Counted from the stretch's first letter, positions 16,749 through 25,801 are shown. The stretch is 32,607 bases of DNA from DATLFI01 sp035524895 (GCA_035524895.1 DATLFI010000181.1:1-32607), one strand, 5' to 3'. The notes: generated from the letters alone by a model not told the origin. Numbers and translations: made by a program.

Positions 16749-18541
16749 CGGTAGGCGCTCTTCGACGGTCGCCCGGGACAGCCCACGACCGGCCGCTCGA
16801 TCTCCGACGAGTGCTCGCCGACGCCGGGCGGCGCGCTCCCGACCGCGGCATCACGCTCGTCGACAACCGCGGCCGCGACAAGGATCGCCGCACGTATGCC
16901 GAGCTCCACCGGGCCGCGCAGCTCATGGCAGGCCGCTACCGCGAGCTCGGCCTCGAGCCCGGGGACCGCGTGCTGCTCTGTCTGCCGACATCCTGGGAGT
17001 GGCTCGACTGCTGGTTCGGCGCCGTGCTCCTCGGCGCGGTTCCGTGCGCGATCGCCACGCCGGGCGCGCTGGGCTCCCCTACCGCGCAACTCGAGAAGAC
17101 CCTGCGGGTGTGCGAGCGGATCGGAGCGCGATTCCTGGTGGGCGCCGAGTCGGTCCAGCGCGACACACGACGCATCCTCGAGGCCGGCTTCGCCGAGCAG
17201 ACCTTGCACGCACCCCTGTGCACGGACCTCCTCGCGATCGAGCAGCTCGTCGCGACGGCACCGGCCTCGCCCGTGCCGGAGTCCGATGTCGACGAAGCGA
17301 GCACCGCGTACCTCCAGCTCACGAGCGGCTCGACCGGGCAGCCGCGTGCCGTGGAGCTGAGCCACCGAGCCGCGATCCACAACGCGCTCGCGTGCGCCGA
17401 GCGCATCGGGCAGCCGCACGGAGCAGCGGCGCCCTCCGTGATCGTCTCCTGGTTGCCGCTCTACCACGACATGGGTCTCGTCGGCTGTCTCCTCCAAGCC
17501 CTCGCCAGCGGCGTCGACCTACACCTGATGAGCCCGCGGACCTTTCTGGGCAGGCCCCGCCTCTGGCTGGAGCGCATCTCGGGGCTCGAGGGCGTGATGT
17601 CCCCCGCGCCGAATTTCGCCTACCAGCTCTGTGCCGAACGGGTGGGTGCGGCAGGCGTCGAAGGGCTCGACCTGCGCGGGTTCCGCGACGCGATAACCGG
17701 CTCCGAGCTAGTGCGTCCAGAGACCGTGGATGCTTTCAGTTCGAGCTTCGAGGCTGCCGGGTTCACCCGAGAGCAGCTTCGCCCCGCCTACGGCCTCGCC
17801 GAGGCGACCCTGGCCGTAACGCTCAACGCCGAGCTCAAGGCTCCGAGGCTCTGTCAGGTGCCGGCGGGGGGACCGCGGGAGCTCCGTGCCGTGGTGGGCA
17901 ACGGCGTGCCGGTGCGCGACACGCGCGTCGAGATCCGCGACCCCGCCGGCGGTGTCCTGCCGTCCCATGCGATCGGCGAGGTGTGGGTACGAGGTCCTGG
18001 AGTGATGAACGGGTACCTCGGCGACGCAGAGGCGACCGCCGAGACGCTGCGCGATGGCTGGCTCGACACCGGAGACCTCGGCTTCCGGGACCACGAGGGC
18101 GAGCTCTACCTGACGGGTCGCAAGAAGGAGATCCTCATCCTGCAGGGCCACAACCTGATGCCGCACGAGCTCGAGTGGGTCGCGGAGGGCGTGGCCGGCA
18201 GCGGTGGCGCCGAGCGCAGCGGCGCGTTCTCGGTGCCATCGGTCCGTGGCGAACGGGCCGTGCTGGTGATCGAGACCACCGAGCAGGACCCCGAGCGCCT
18301 CCGCGAGCTCGGCCATGAGGTGGCGAGCGCGGTCGGCCGCCTCTTGGGCGTACCGCTCGCCGATCTGGTGCTGGTTCGCCGCGGCACCCTACCCCGCACC
18401 AGCAGCGGCAAGATCCAGCGCACCGCCCTCCGCGACTCGTACCTGCGCGGAGAGGTCACCAGAGAGCGGCTGGTCGAGACAGCCGGGGCGCCGTTGCCGG
18501 CGATGCCACCTGAGCAAAGCTCGAAGAGCGAAGCGACGTGA
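16745..18541 (+). CDS. Fatty acyl-AMP ligase-like adenylate-forming enzyme
   Basis: The 598-residue protein belongs to the ANL superfamily. It has the P-loop LTSGSTGQPR (192-201), the FAAL/FACL phrase WLPLYHDMGLVG (236-247), AYGLAEATLA, GWLDTGDLGF, GRKKEILILQGHNLMPHELEW, and the C-terminal catalytic lysine K556 in RTSSGKIQRT. The WLPLYHDMG block is characteristic of fatty acyl-AMP ligases, which load acyl-AMP onto carrier proteins rather than CoA. The P-loop ends in PRA rather than the usual PKG. No acyl-carrier, PKS or NRPS gene is in the window. Coupling to the ABC exporter suggests that its product, or an acylated lipid or glycan, is the exporter's cargo. An ordinary acyl-CoA synthetase cannot be excluded. 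Confidence 0.8.
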   Translation: MTVGALRRSPGTAHDRPLDLRRVLADAGRRAPDRGITLVDNRGRDKDRRTYAELHRAAQLMAGRYRELGLEPGDRVLLCLPTSWEWLDCWFGAVLLGAVPCAIATPGALGSPTAQLEKTLRVCERIGARFLVGAESVQRDTRRILEAGFAEQTLHAPLCTDLLAIEQLVATAPASPVPESDVDEASTAYLQLTSGSTGQPRAVELSHRAAIHNALACAERIGQPHGAAAPSVIVSWLPLYHDMGLVGCLLQALASGVDLHLMSPRTFLGRPRLWLERISGLEGVMSPAPNFAYQLCAERVGAAGVEGLDLRGFRDAITGSELVRPETVDAFSSSFEAAGFTREQLRPAYGLAEATLAVTLNAELKAPRLCQVPAGGPRELRAVVGNGVPVRDTRVEIRDPAGGVLPSHAIGEVWVRGPGVMNGYLGDAEATAETLRDGWLDTGDLGFRDHEGELYLTGRKKEILILQGHNLMPHELEWVAEGVAGSGGAERSGAFSVPSVRGERAVLVIETTEQDPERLRELGHEVASAVGRLLGVPLADLVLVRRGTLPRTSSGKIQRTALRDSYLRGEVTRERLVETAGAPLPAMPPEQSSKSEAT

Positions 18542-18641
18542 GGGTCCGTTCACGCCCGTCCTCGTAGTACTCGCGGGTCGGCCTACTGCCGGGAAGGACG
18601 AAGAGGTCCGGCCGACGCTCCGTGCTAAGGTCCGTGGCCTT

Positions 18642-18665
18642 CGACCGCTCCTCCGGTAGCGGTTG
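18642..18665. terminator. Hairpin after the acyl-AMP ligase gene
   Basis: Arms accgct (18644-18649) and agcggt (18658-18663) pair around an 8-nt loop, extended by a G-T and a C-G pair on the outside. It lies 100 bases after the ligase stop and just before the candidate protease promoter. No T-run follows, so it could be a weak terminator or an operator. Confidence 0.28.
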
Positions 18666-18674
18666 CGGGAAGGC

Positions 18675-18701
18675 TTGGACTTTGCCTTTCGATGCTACAA
18701 T
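18675..18701 (+). promoter_or_regulatory. Candidate promoter for the matrixin protease gene
   Basis: A -35-like TTGGAC (18675-18680) and a good -10-like TACAAT (18696-18701) are separated by 15 bases, a little short, in a locally AT-richer stretch. The expected start near 18708 gives a leader of about 58 bases before ATG 18766. The segment before the -10 box, ttcgatgctaca, recurs with one change at 7572-7583. Confidence 0.45.
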
Positions 18702-18765
18702 CCCATAGTTGATCGGCCGCCGCATCAGCTCTACCCTTGCCCGTCACCGAGGCTCGCAACTGCCC

Positions 18766-20733
18766 ATGCCCACCACTTCGACTGTCCGCGGCCTGGCCGC
18801 ATTCGCGCTCGCATGCCTCGCGGCCATTCCCGCGAGCGCCACGACTTACGTCATGGCGACCGACGACGAGTTGCTCGACAAGGCACCGGTCGTGGTGCTC
18901 GCGCGGGTCGCCGCGATCGAGTCGGCCCCCTCGGGAGATCGCCCCGCGACCGACTACCTGGTCGAGATCGAGAGCCTGATCAAGGGCTTCGTCCCAGCCA
19001 GCAACATCATCGTGCGCGTGCCCGGTGGCCAGCGGGCCGACGGTGTGGCGATCGAGCTGATCGGCGCGCCGCGGCTGGCGTCCGACGAGCAGGTGCTGCT
19101 GTTCCTGCGGCCTCAGTCAGCAGGCACGTTCGGCATCGTCGACCTCGCGCTGGGCGCCTTCCGCAGGGTCGATGTCGGCGCCCAGAGCCTCGTCGTGCGA
19201 GACCTGTCGGCAAACCACGAGGCCGTGCTCGCCGGCGACCGCCGAGCCGCCGAACGGGCGCGCTCGCACCTCCCCCGTCGTCTCGACTCGTTTGCCAACT
19301 GGCTCACCGACCGCGCCGCCGGCCAGCGCCGCGCACCCGACTACTACGACGAGAGTCCGGAGCTGCCTGCGAAGGTCGCATCCGCGTTCACACTCACGCG
19401 CAGCTCGACCCAGCCCTTCCCCTCCGGTTGCGGCGGCAGTGGCAACAACCCGATCCGATGGCCCGAGTTCGACCTGGGTGGACGCATCCGGGTGACCGCC
19501 GACGCGAACGGTCAGCCCGGGGTCCCCGGCGGCGGGTTCCAGGAGATCCAGGACGCGATCGCGGCCTGGAACGGTGTACCGAGCGCCAGGGTAAACTTGC
19601 TCTACAACGGCACGACCACCAACCTGGTCAGCGCGAACCAATTCGACGACCGCAATCTGATCCTGAACGAGGACCCATTCGACGACATCGACGGCTCCTT
19701 CACCGGCAGCGGCACGGTGGCTGTGACCCTCGCCGCGTTCGACTGTTTCGCGTTCAATACCTGGAGCAACGGCACCGCCCACGACATGGTCGAGGCCGAC
19801 ATCGTGTTCCAGGACGGCACCGGCAACTTCTTGTTCGGCAACTCGGACACCCCGGGGCTGGACTACGCCGAGGTGGTCGCCCACGAGCTCGGTCACCTGA
19901 TCGGTATCGCCCACTCCTGCGGCGACAGCGACAGCCCCCATTGCGGCTCGAGCAAGGCACTCGACGACGCGATCATGCGCGCGATCATCCGTGGCAATGG
20001 CCGCGGGCCGACGCTGGCCGACGACGATCGATCCGCCGCCCAGTTCCTCTATCCCACGAGCGGTGGTGGTGGTGGTGGCGGCGGCGGCGGCGGCCAGACG
20101 CCCGCGGCTCCGTCGGAGCTCACAGCGGTGACGCAGAACACTTCGCAGATCCTGCTCACCTGGAAGGACAACTCGAACAACGAGACCAGCTTCGAGATCC
20201 AGGAGCGCGGCATCGAGGGCGGCTTCGTCACCATCGGCACCGTGTCGTCGAACACGACCAGCCTCCTGGTGACCGGCATCCCGCCCGGCTCGTTCCGCGC
20301 CTACCGCGTCCGCGCGCGCAACAACAACGGCAACTCGGCCTTCTCGAACGAGGCCAACGCGAACACCTTCGTCACCCCCGGCACCTGCTTCGAGAGCGCC
20401 TCGACGCTCTGCCTCAACGGCGATCGGTTCCGCGTCCGAGCCCGCTTCGAGACCGCCGGCGGCAGTGTCGACGACGCGATGGCCGAGCCGCTCACCGACG
20501 ACACAGGCTACTTCTGGTTCTTCGACCAGGCCAACGTCGAAGCGGTGATAAAGGTGCTTCGGGGCTGTACCATCAACAGCCGCTTCTGGGTCTTCGCGGG
20601 CGGGCTCACCGACGTCAAGGTGACGTTGACCGTCTCGGACATGTCCAACGGCGTCACCAAGACGTACTTCAACCCGCTGAACACGCCGTTCGAGCCGATC
20701 CAGGACACCTCGGCGTTCGCGACCTGCCCCTGA
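18766..20733 (+). CDS. Secreted matrixin-type zinc metalloprotease with fibronectin III domain
   Basis: The 655-residue protein has a signal peptide (residues 1-26, ending IPASA). A propeptide-like region of about 200 residues follows, then a metzincin catalytic domain (about 225-430). The zinc motif is HELGHLIGIAH, with ligands H373, H377 and H383 and catalytic E374. An 11-glycine linker (433-443) leads to a fibronectin type III domain (about 446-540). The C-terminal ~115 residues (CFESASTLCLNGDRFRVRARF to TDDTGYFWFFDQANVEAVIKVL) recall a domain I have met at the ends of secreted Acidobacteriota proteins. It probably degrades extracellular protein; the tail may serve surface attachment or sorting. 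ATG 18766 was chosen because it starts the signal peptide; a TTG at 18709 is in frame. Confidence 0.87.
   Translation: MPTTSTVRGLAAFALACLAAIPASATTYVMATDDELLDKAPVVVLARVAAIESAPSGDRPATDYLVEIESLIKGFVPASNIIVRVPGGQRADGVAIELIGAPRLASDEQVLLFLRPQSAGTFGIVDLALGAFRRVDVGAQSLVVRDLSANHEAVLAGDRRAAERARSHLPRRLDSFANWLTDRAAGQRRAPDYYDESPELPAKVASAFTLTRSSTQPFPSGCGGSGNNPIRWPEFDLGGRIRVTADANGQPGVPGGGFQEIQDAIAAWNGVPSARVNLLYNGTTTNLVSANQFDDRNLILNEDPFDDIDGSFTGSGTVAVTLAAFDCFAFNTWSNGTAHDMVEADIVFQDGTGNFLFGNSDTPGLDYAEVVAHELGHLIGIAHSCGDSDSPHCGSSKALDDAIMRAIIRGNGRGPTLADDDRSAAQFLYPTSGGGGGGGGGGGQTPAAPSELTAVTQNTSQILLTWKDNSNNETSFEIQERGIEGGFVTIGTVSSNTTSLLVTGIPPGSFRAYRVRARNNNGNSAFSNEANANTFVTPGTCFESASTLCLNGDRFRVRARFETAGGSVDDAMAEPLTDDTGYFWFFDQANVEAVIKVLRGCTINSRFWVFAGGLTDVKVTLTVSDMSNGVTKTYFNPLNTPFEPIQDTSAFATCP
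20062..20094 (+). repeat. Glycine-codon triplet tract inside the protease gene
   Basis: Eleven glycine codons in a row, about five ggt followed by six ggc, encode the linker between the catalytic and fibronectin domains. Slippage would change linker length in whole residues without breaking the frame. Confidence 0.95.
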
Positions 20734-20769
20734 GCGCCCCGGAGCGGTAGCGCGACTGGCCCACGTCGC

Positions 20770-21417
20770 TCATCGCTCGCGCTCCCCGCTACCCAGCCAG
20801 CCGCGATCGGCGGCGTCGGCGATCAGTCGCGACGCGATGTCCCACAACTCGGCGGCGCCGTCGCCGATCGGGCGATTGCGGATGCGCACCTGCGCCTCAT
20901 CCACGGCATGGCGGCGCCAGGAGCCGCCCGCGGTGACGTAGTTGAGGAGCACGGGCTCGAGACGATCGAGCGCGGCCGCAAACCTCGCCTCGGGTGTCGC
21001 GCGAGCTTCGAACTCGTCCCAACGGGCGCGGAAGCGCTCGGCCTGATCTGACGGCAGCAGACCGAACAGGCGCTCCGCCGCGCGCTGCTCGCGCTCCTCG
21101 CGATCGTGGTTGGCGGCCGCGTCGTAGCAAAATGTGTCGCCAGCGTCGACCTCGACGATGTCGTGCACCAGCAGCATCTCTAGCACGCGCGTGATGTCGA
21201 GGCTCTCACCGGCGTACTCCGCGAGGAGCAGCGCCATCACCGATATGTGCCATGAGTGCTCCGCCGAGTTCTCGAGCCGCGAGCCGTCCGAGATGTCGGT
21301 GCGGCGCAGCACCGTCTTGAGGCGGTCGATCTCGATCACGAAGTCGAGCTGGCGCGCCAAGCGCTCCGCCGCCAGCTCGCGAATGCGCTCGCGAGGGCTG
21401 ATCGGTGGCGTCGTCAT
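20770..21417 (-). CDS. HD-domain nucleotidase-like protein (YfbR/HDDC2-like)
   Basis: The 215-residue protein has the metal site of HD phosphohydrolases: H54 or H57 in ENSAEHSWH, H85-D86 in LVHDIVEVDAGD, and a late aspartate D151 in ALDRLEP. Length and spacing fit the YfbR/HDDC2 group, which removes phosphate from deoxynucleoside 5'-monophosphates; the exact substrate cannot be read. It is cytosolic. ATG 21417 lies 51 bases after the ADOP permease stop on the same strand, so it could be the last gene of a minus-strand unit, though the functions look unrelated. It converges with the protease gene 36 bases away. Confidence 0.85.
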   Translation of the reverse strand: MTTPPISPRERIRELAAERLARQLDFVIEIDRLKTVLRRTDISDGSRLENSAEHSWHISVMALLLAEYAGESLDITRVLEMLLVHDIVEVDAGDTFCYDAAANHDREEREQRAAERLFGLLPSDQAERFRARWDEFEARATPEARFAAALDRLEPVLLNYVTAGGSWRRHAVDEAQVRIRNRPIGDGAAELWDIASRLIADAADRGWLGSGERER

Positions 21418-21468
21418 CTAGGCAAGAGTAGCCGAGCCCGCGCTCGAGCCCTACCCTCAGGTTCTCCG

Positions 21469-23883
21469 CTACCCGTCGGCCCCGAGAGCTCTCACCGGAT
21501 TCATCGAGGCGGCCCGCAGAGCCGGCAGCAGCACGGCGAGAAGCGCCACCACGAGCAGGCTGCCGGTCGACACGGCAAACACGGCCGGGGCGACCGGCTC
21601 GACCTCGTGAAGGAATCCCGAAAGCTGTTGGCTGAGCGTAGCCGAGATCCCGAGACCGACGATGACGCCGAGCAGCGCGAGTCGCACACCCTCCCACGTC
21701 ACTTGACGCAGCACGCGGCCCCGGTCCGCGCCGAGCGCGATCCTGATGCCGATCTCGCGCGTCCGGCGCACGACGAGGTAGGTCATCACCGCGAAGATAC
21801 CGACGCCGGACAGCAGCAACGAGAGAGCGCAGAAGCTGGCCAACAGCCCAGCGAGCGAGCGCGTCGGCCCGAGCCCATCGTCGACGTAGCCCTGCAGGGG
21901 CCGCGCCTGGTGCAGCGGAACTTCGGGAGCGATCGCCGCCAGAGCCTCCTGTAGCGGCGGCACCAGGGTCTCCGGCGGAACCGAAGCGCGCAGCAGCACG
22001 CTGAGTCCCATGCCCCAGCGCTCGAGCGACTGGCGCACCGGCACGTAGGCTTGGACGCGAGACGGCTCGGCCAGCTCGTAGTGCCGAAGGTTTGGCGCCA
22101 CCCCGACCACGGCGCGCCACACCGGTTCCTCGGGCGTGCCCTCGGCCAGGCTGATGCGCTTGCCCAGGGGATCCTCACCCGGCCAGAACCTCTCCGCCAT
22201 GGTCACGTCGATGATCACAACAGGCGGGCTCTCGTTGTGGTCGCCGCGATCGAACGCCCGACCGCGCAGGAGCGGCACGCCCAGGGTCTCGAAGTATCGC
22301 TCGGAGACCACACCGTAGAGCACCGACTCACCCTCATCATCGAGCGAGCGCCCCTCCGGCGTCACGCGAAGCTCCCAGCTCCTGCCCGCCAGTGGCACCA
22401 GCAGACTGAGAGCCGCGCTGCGCACGCCAGGGATCGCGGCCGCCCGTTCCTCGAGCGCGCCGTAGTAGCCGAGCCAGCCGTCCCGCTCCGGGAAGCCGTC
22501 GGGGAAGGGCACACGAGCCGATAGCACGTCCTCAGCGTCGAACCCCTTGTCCGTGTGCGCGAGTGCCCACAGGCTCTGGAGCGCCAGCGCAGCGCCGACG
22601 GTGACAACCAGTGCCAACGCCAGCTGGCCGACCACCAGCGCCGAACGCAGTCGTGAGCGTCCGCCGACCAGCCCTCTGCCGGACTCGCGCAGGTCCGCGG
22701 AGAGGCTATGCCCAGTGCCTCGCAGAGCTGGCAGCGCGCCCGCCAGCACACCCGCGCACGTCGCGAGCCCCAGCGTCAGCGCGACGACGCTGCCGTCGAT
22801 CGCGAGTCGCTCCGCGGCCAACGCTGGAAGGCCCTCGGCGAGGATCGGCCGCAGCACGCGCTGCAAAGCCGCCGCGAGGCCGAGTCCGACCAGCCCACCT
22901 GCGAGACAGAGCAGCAGGCTTTCGATCACCAGCTCGCGCAGCACCACCGAGCGGCGAGCTCCCAACGCCTGCCGCAGGAGGATCTCGCCTCGCCGTGCTT
23001 CGGCCCGCGCGAGCAGCAAGTTGGCTACGTTGGCCACTGCGATCGTCAGCACGAACAGCACCGCGCCGAGCAGGATCATTGCGCGCGGCCGCAGATCTCC
23101 AAGAAAGAAGGCGTGGAGCGAACGCACCTCCGGGTGCGCGATTGGCTCGCCCACCTCCGCCTCGATCTCCGCCGTGACGCGCGCGAGATCTCTCTGCGTC
23201 GCATCGACCGAGACGCCCTTACGCAACCGCGCCACGACGCGCGTGCCAAAGGAGCTGTCGCGATCCTCCCAAGGCAGATCGGCGAACACGCCCATGGGCA
23301 CGTAAAGGTCGATCTGGGATGACGGCCAACCAGTGCCTGGTCCCAGAATGCCCACCACGTCATAGGGGACACCACCGAGGGTCAGGGTTCGGCCGACGAG
23401 CGACGGGTCGCCGCCGAAGCGCTGCTGCCAGAAGCCGTGCCCGAGCACCACCACCCGCTGCGCCGACGCCGGCTCAGTCTCTGCCGCGGCCAACACGCGT
23501 CCTCGGATCGCTTCGAGCCCGAGCACGCCGAAGAGATCGCCCAGCACCGCGCGTGCCTCCAGCACCTCTGGCGCGCCCATGCCGGTCAAGGTGAGGTTCC
23601 ACGGGGCAGCCGCTGCGTAGCCGTCGAACGACCGACTGCGATCCCGCCAGTCGCGCAGGTTCGGCACCGACGTGGAGATGTAGAAGCCCTGCGTCGACTT
23701 CACGTCGAGCGTCACGAGGCGGTCCGGCTCGCGGAACGGCAGCGGTTCGAGCAGCACCGCATCGACCACCGAGAGGATGGTGGCGTTGCCGGCAAGTGCC
23801 AGGGCGATGGTGATCGCGGCGACGAACGCAAGCGCCGGGCGGCGGCGCAGGCTGCGCAGGGTGTACTTCAGGCTCGACGGCAT
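21469..23883 (-). CDS. ADOP-type MacB/FtsX-like permease
   Basis: The 804-residue permease begins with a membrane segment (about 15-40: AFVAAITIALALAGNATILSVVDAVLL). A MacB-type periplasmic domain (about 50-260) and an FtsX core (about 270-400) follow. A second periplasmic and FtsX half ends in VRRTREIGIRIALGADRGRV and LPALRAASMNPVRALG. This duplicated architecture and length match the acidobacterial duplicated orphan permease family. No MacB/LolD-type ATPase is in the window, consistent with the orphan label; the cargo is unknown. ATG 23883 has GGGAGGA about nine bases upstream, and the frame further upstream lacks a membrane segment, so I exclude it. It is preceded by a 68-residue membrane protein 82 bases upstream. 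Confidence 0.9.
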   Translation of the reverse strand: MPSSLKYTLRSLRRRPALAFVAAITIALALAGNATILSVVDAVLLEPLPFREPDRLVTLDVKSTQGFYISTSVPNLRDWRDRSRSFDGYAAAAPWNLTLTGMGAPEVLEARAVLGDLFGVLGLEAIRGRVLAAAETEPASAQRVVVLGHGFWQQRFGGDPSLVGRTLTLGGVPYDVVGILGPGTGWPSSQIDLYVPMGVFADLPWEDRDSSFGTRVVARLRKGVSVDATQRDLARVTAEIEAEVGEPIAHPEVRSLHAFFLGDLRPRAMILLGAVLFVLTIAVANVANLLLARAEARRGEILLRQALGARRSVVLRELVIESLLLCLAGGLVGLGLAAALQRVLRPILAEGLPALAAERLAIDGSVVALTLGLATCAGVLAGALPALRGTGHSLSADLRESGRGLVGGRSRLRSALVVGQLALALVVTVGAALALQSLWALAHTDKGFDAEDVLSARVPFPDGFPERDGWLGYYGALEERAAAIPGVRSAALSLLVPLAGRSWELRVTPEGRSLDDEGESVLYGVVSERYFETLGVPLLRGRAFDRGDHNESPPVVIIDVTMAERFWPGEDPLGKRISLAEGTPEEPVWRAVVGVAPNLRHYELAEPSRVQAYVPVRQSLERWGMGLSVLLRASVPPETLVPPLQEALAAIAPEVPLHQARPLQGYVDDGLGPTRSLAGLLASFCALSLLLSGVGIFAVMTYLVVRRTREIGIRIALGADRGRVLRQVTWEGVRLALLGVIVGLGISATLSQQLSGFLHEVEPVAPAVFAVSTGSLLVVALLAVLLPALRAASMNPVRALGADG

Positions 23884-23965
23884 GGCAACCCATCCTCCCG
23901 TGGCGAGTGGATCGCTAAGAAGGACCGCCCTGCCGCCTTGGAGGTTACGGGGCTGCGACGCGCCC

Positions 23966-24172
23966 TCAGGCGCGGATTGCTTTCGGGCCGCCGAGCACCC
24001 GAGCCGGCAGGCGAAGGATCGCCGACAGGAGCTCGAGCACGCCATCGACCGCGATGCCGAGGATGCGGAACGGCAGCAGCACGAGCCACACCACCGGGTA
24101 CAGCAACAGCGCCAGCAGAGCCAGCGGCCAGCACACGATCAGGAGCAGCACCCAGAGCAAGAACGTCCACAT
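23966..24172 (-). CDS. Small hydrophobic membrane protein (68 residues)
   Basis: The product starts MWTFLLWVLLLIVCWPLALLALLLYPVVWLVLLPF, then an amphipathic segment and a short basic tail. It probably forms one or two membrane helices. I do not know its family. ATG 24172 is preceded by GGAGGG with an 8-base spacer, good evidence for translation. It may be co-transcribed with the ADOP permease 82 bases downstream and could be an accessory subunit. It is divergent from the amidohydrolase. Confidence 0.7.
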   Translation of the reverse strand: MWTFLLWVLLLIVCWPLALLALLLYPVVWLVLLPFRILGIAVDGVLELLSAILRLPARVLGGPKAIRA

Positions 24173-24297
24173 GGTCGTGTCCCTCCGACCGTTTCGTCAT
24201 CGGTCGTTCAAGGGTCCCTACGAATCGGCACGAATACGGTTTCGGAATGCAGCCGCCGCCGACTGGAGTGCCTCCGAACGATAGTCTTTCATCCCGC

Positions 24298-25731
24298 ATG
24301 ACTGCACCCGCTCCCGCAGCTCTCCCCAACTCCGCCGACCGCCTCCTGATCACCGGCGGCGTGCTGGTGACCATGAGCGCCGACAGCGCTGTGATCGAGG
24401 GGGATCTCCTGATCGAGCACGGGCGGATCGCGGCGATCGGCGTGGTGAGCGATGCCGCTGCTCGCGGCGTGTCGCGCCTGCGCCTCGACGGCGATCTGGT
24501 CCTGCCCGGCTTCGTGCAGGGGCACCTGCACCTCGGCCAGACGCTGTTCCGCGGTCTCGGCGAGAGCCGCCGGCTGCTGCGCTGGCTGACCGAACGGCTG
24601 TGGCCGCTCGAAGCGGCGCACGACGAGGAGAGCGCCTACTGGAGCGGCCTCCTGGGCGCCGCGGAGTGCCTGCTGGCCGGTACCACCACGATCCAGGACA
24701 TCGGTATCGGCCCCGGTTTCGCGGGCCTCCAGCGCGCCATCGAGGAGTCCCGCCTGCGCGGCTTCGTCGGACCGTGCCTGATGGACGACGGCGACGGCCT
24801 TCCGGCGGGCCTCGCCGGCGACACCGAGCGCGAGCTCGGCGCCGCCCAGGCGCTTGGCGACGAGCTCGAGGCGAGGGCGCGCGGAGCCGAACGGCACGGG
24901 CGGCCAGGCCGCCTGCGGTTCTGTCTCAACCCGCGCTTCGCCTTGTCGTGCTCGCCCGCGCTGTGGCAGGGGGTGCGCGAGCTCGCGGCGGCCCGCGGCT
25001 GGCCGGTGCACACACACGCGCTCGAACAGGTAGACGAGGGCGAGCGGGTGCGCGATCGCTTCGGCCGCGACGAGATCGAGTACTTCGACGAGCTCGGCCT
25101 GCTCGAGGGCGACGTGCGCATCGCCCACGGCGTGCACCTGCTGCCGAGCCACTTGCAGAGGGTGGTCGGTCGCACGTTCTCGGTGTGCCACTGCCCCGGC
25201 TCCAACCTCAAGCTGGGCTCGGGCGTCGCCGACCTGCTCGCCCTACGCGAGGCCGGAGTGCCAGTCAGCCTGGGCGCCGACGGCGCAGCCTGCAACAACA
25301 GCCTCGACCCGCTCGCCGAGGCGCGGCTCGCAGCGCTGCTGCAGAAGGAGCGCCACGGACCCGAGCGCTATTCCGGCCTCGACGCGCTTCGCCTGCTGAC
25401 CAGCGAGGGCGCCGAGGCCATCGGGTACGGCTCACTGCTGGGCACGCTCGAGGTGGGCAAGCGTGCGGACCTCGTCGTGCTCTCGACCCAGCGGCCCGAG
25501 CTGTGGCCGTCGCCTACCCCGTCGTGGCAGAGCGGGCTCCACGGTCCCGTCCCGGACGTGCACGACCTGGTGGTGTTCGCGGCTTCGCGGGCTTCGGTGC
25601 GGCACGTGCTGGTCGACGGCGAGCTGCTGGTAGAGGACGGCCGCATCCCCCACCTCGACCTGGCCGCGATCCGCCAGCAATCGCGGAAGGCGCTCGCACG
25701 CGTGCTCGAGCGCGCCAACCTCCGCGGCTGA
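24298..25731 (+). CDS. Amidohydrolase-superfamily deaminase (MTA/SAH/5'-deoxyadenosine deaminase-like)
   Basis: The 477-residue cytosolic enzyme shows the metal and substrate motifs of the TRZ/ATZ/MtaD subgroup: HxH at H76/H78 (GHLHLGQ), H238 and E243 in HTHALEQ, H277 in AHGVHL, and D328 in LGADGAACNNSLD. PRFALSCSPALW is typical of the 5'-deoxyadenosine/methylthioadenosine deaminases. They remove the 6-amino group of adenosine by-products of SAM chemistry. Guanine deaminase or a triazine hydrolase are alternatives the motifs cannot exclude. ATG 24298 fits the domain start; ATG 24247 would add 17 unconserved-looking residues. A 6-bp dyad, cgaccg/cggtcg at 24186-24206, lies in the divergent gap. 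Confidence 0.87.
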   Translation: MTAPAPAALPNSADRLLITGGVLVTMSADSAVIEGDLLIEHGRIAAIGVVSDAAARGVSRLRLDGDLVLPGFVQGHLHLGQTLFRGLGESRRLLRWLTERLWPLEAAHDEESAYWSGLLGAAECLLAGTTTIQDIGIGPGFAGLQRAIEESRLRGFVGPCLMDDGDGLPAGLAGDTERELGAAQALGDELEARARGAERHGRPGRLRFCLNPRFALSCSPALWQGVRELAAARGWPVHTHALEQVDEGERVRDRFGRDEIEYFDELGLLEGDVRIAHGVHLLPSHLQRVVGRTFSVCHCPGSNLKLGSGVADLLALREAGVPVSLGADGAACNNSLDPLAEARLAALLQKERHGPERYSGLDALRLLTSEGAEAIGYGSLLGTLEVGKRADLVVLSTQRPELWPSPTPSWQSGLHGPVPDVHDLVVFAASRASVRHVLVDGELLVEDGRIPHLDLAAIRQQSRKALARVLERANLRG

Positions 25732-25801
25732 AACTCGCCCGACCCGAGCACCGCCAGGATCGATCGCCACGGACTGCCCTCCCGATCCCGCCACACCAAC
25801 G

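Noticed and set aside
18456..18725. 89-codon minus-strand frame between the acyl-AMP ligase and protease genes
   Set aside because: It overlaps conserved ligase codons and the candidate protease promoter and has no ribosome-binding site or domain.
18663..20750. 695-codon plus-strand frame overlapping the matrixin gene
   Set aside because: Arg/Pro-rich shadow in another frame, without signal peptide or zinc motif.
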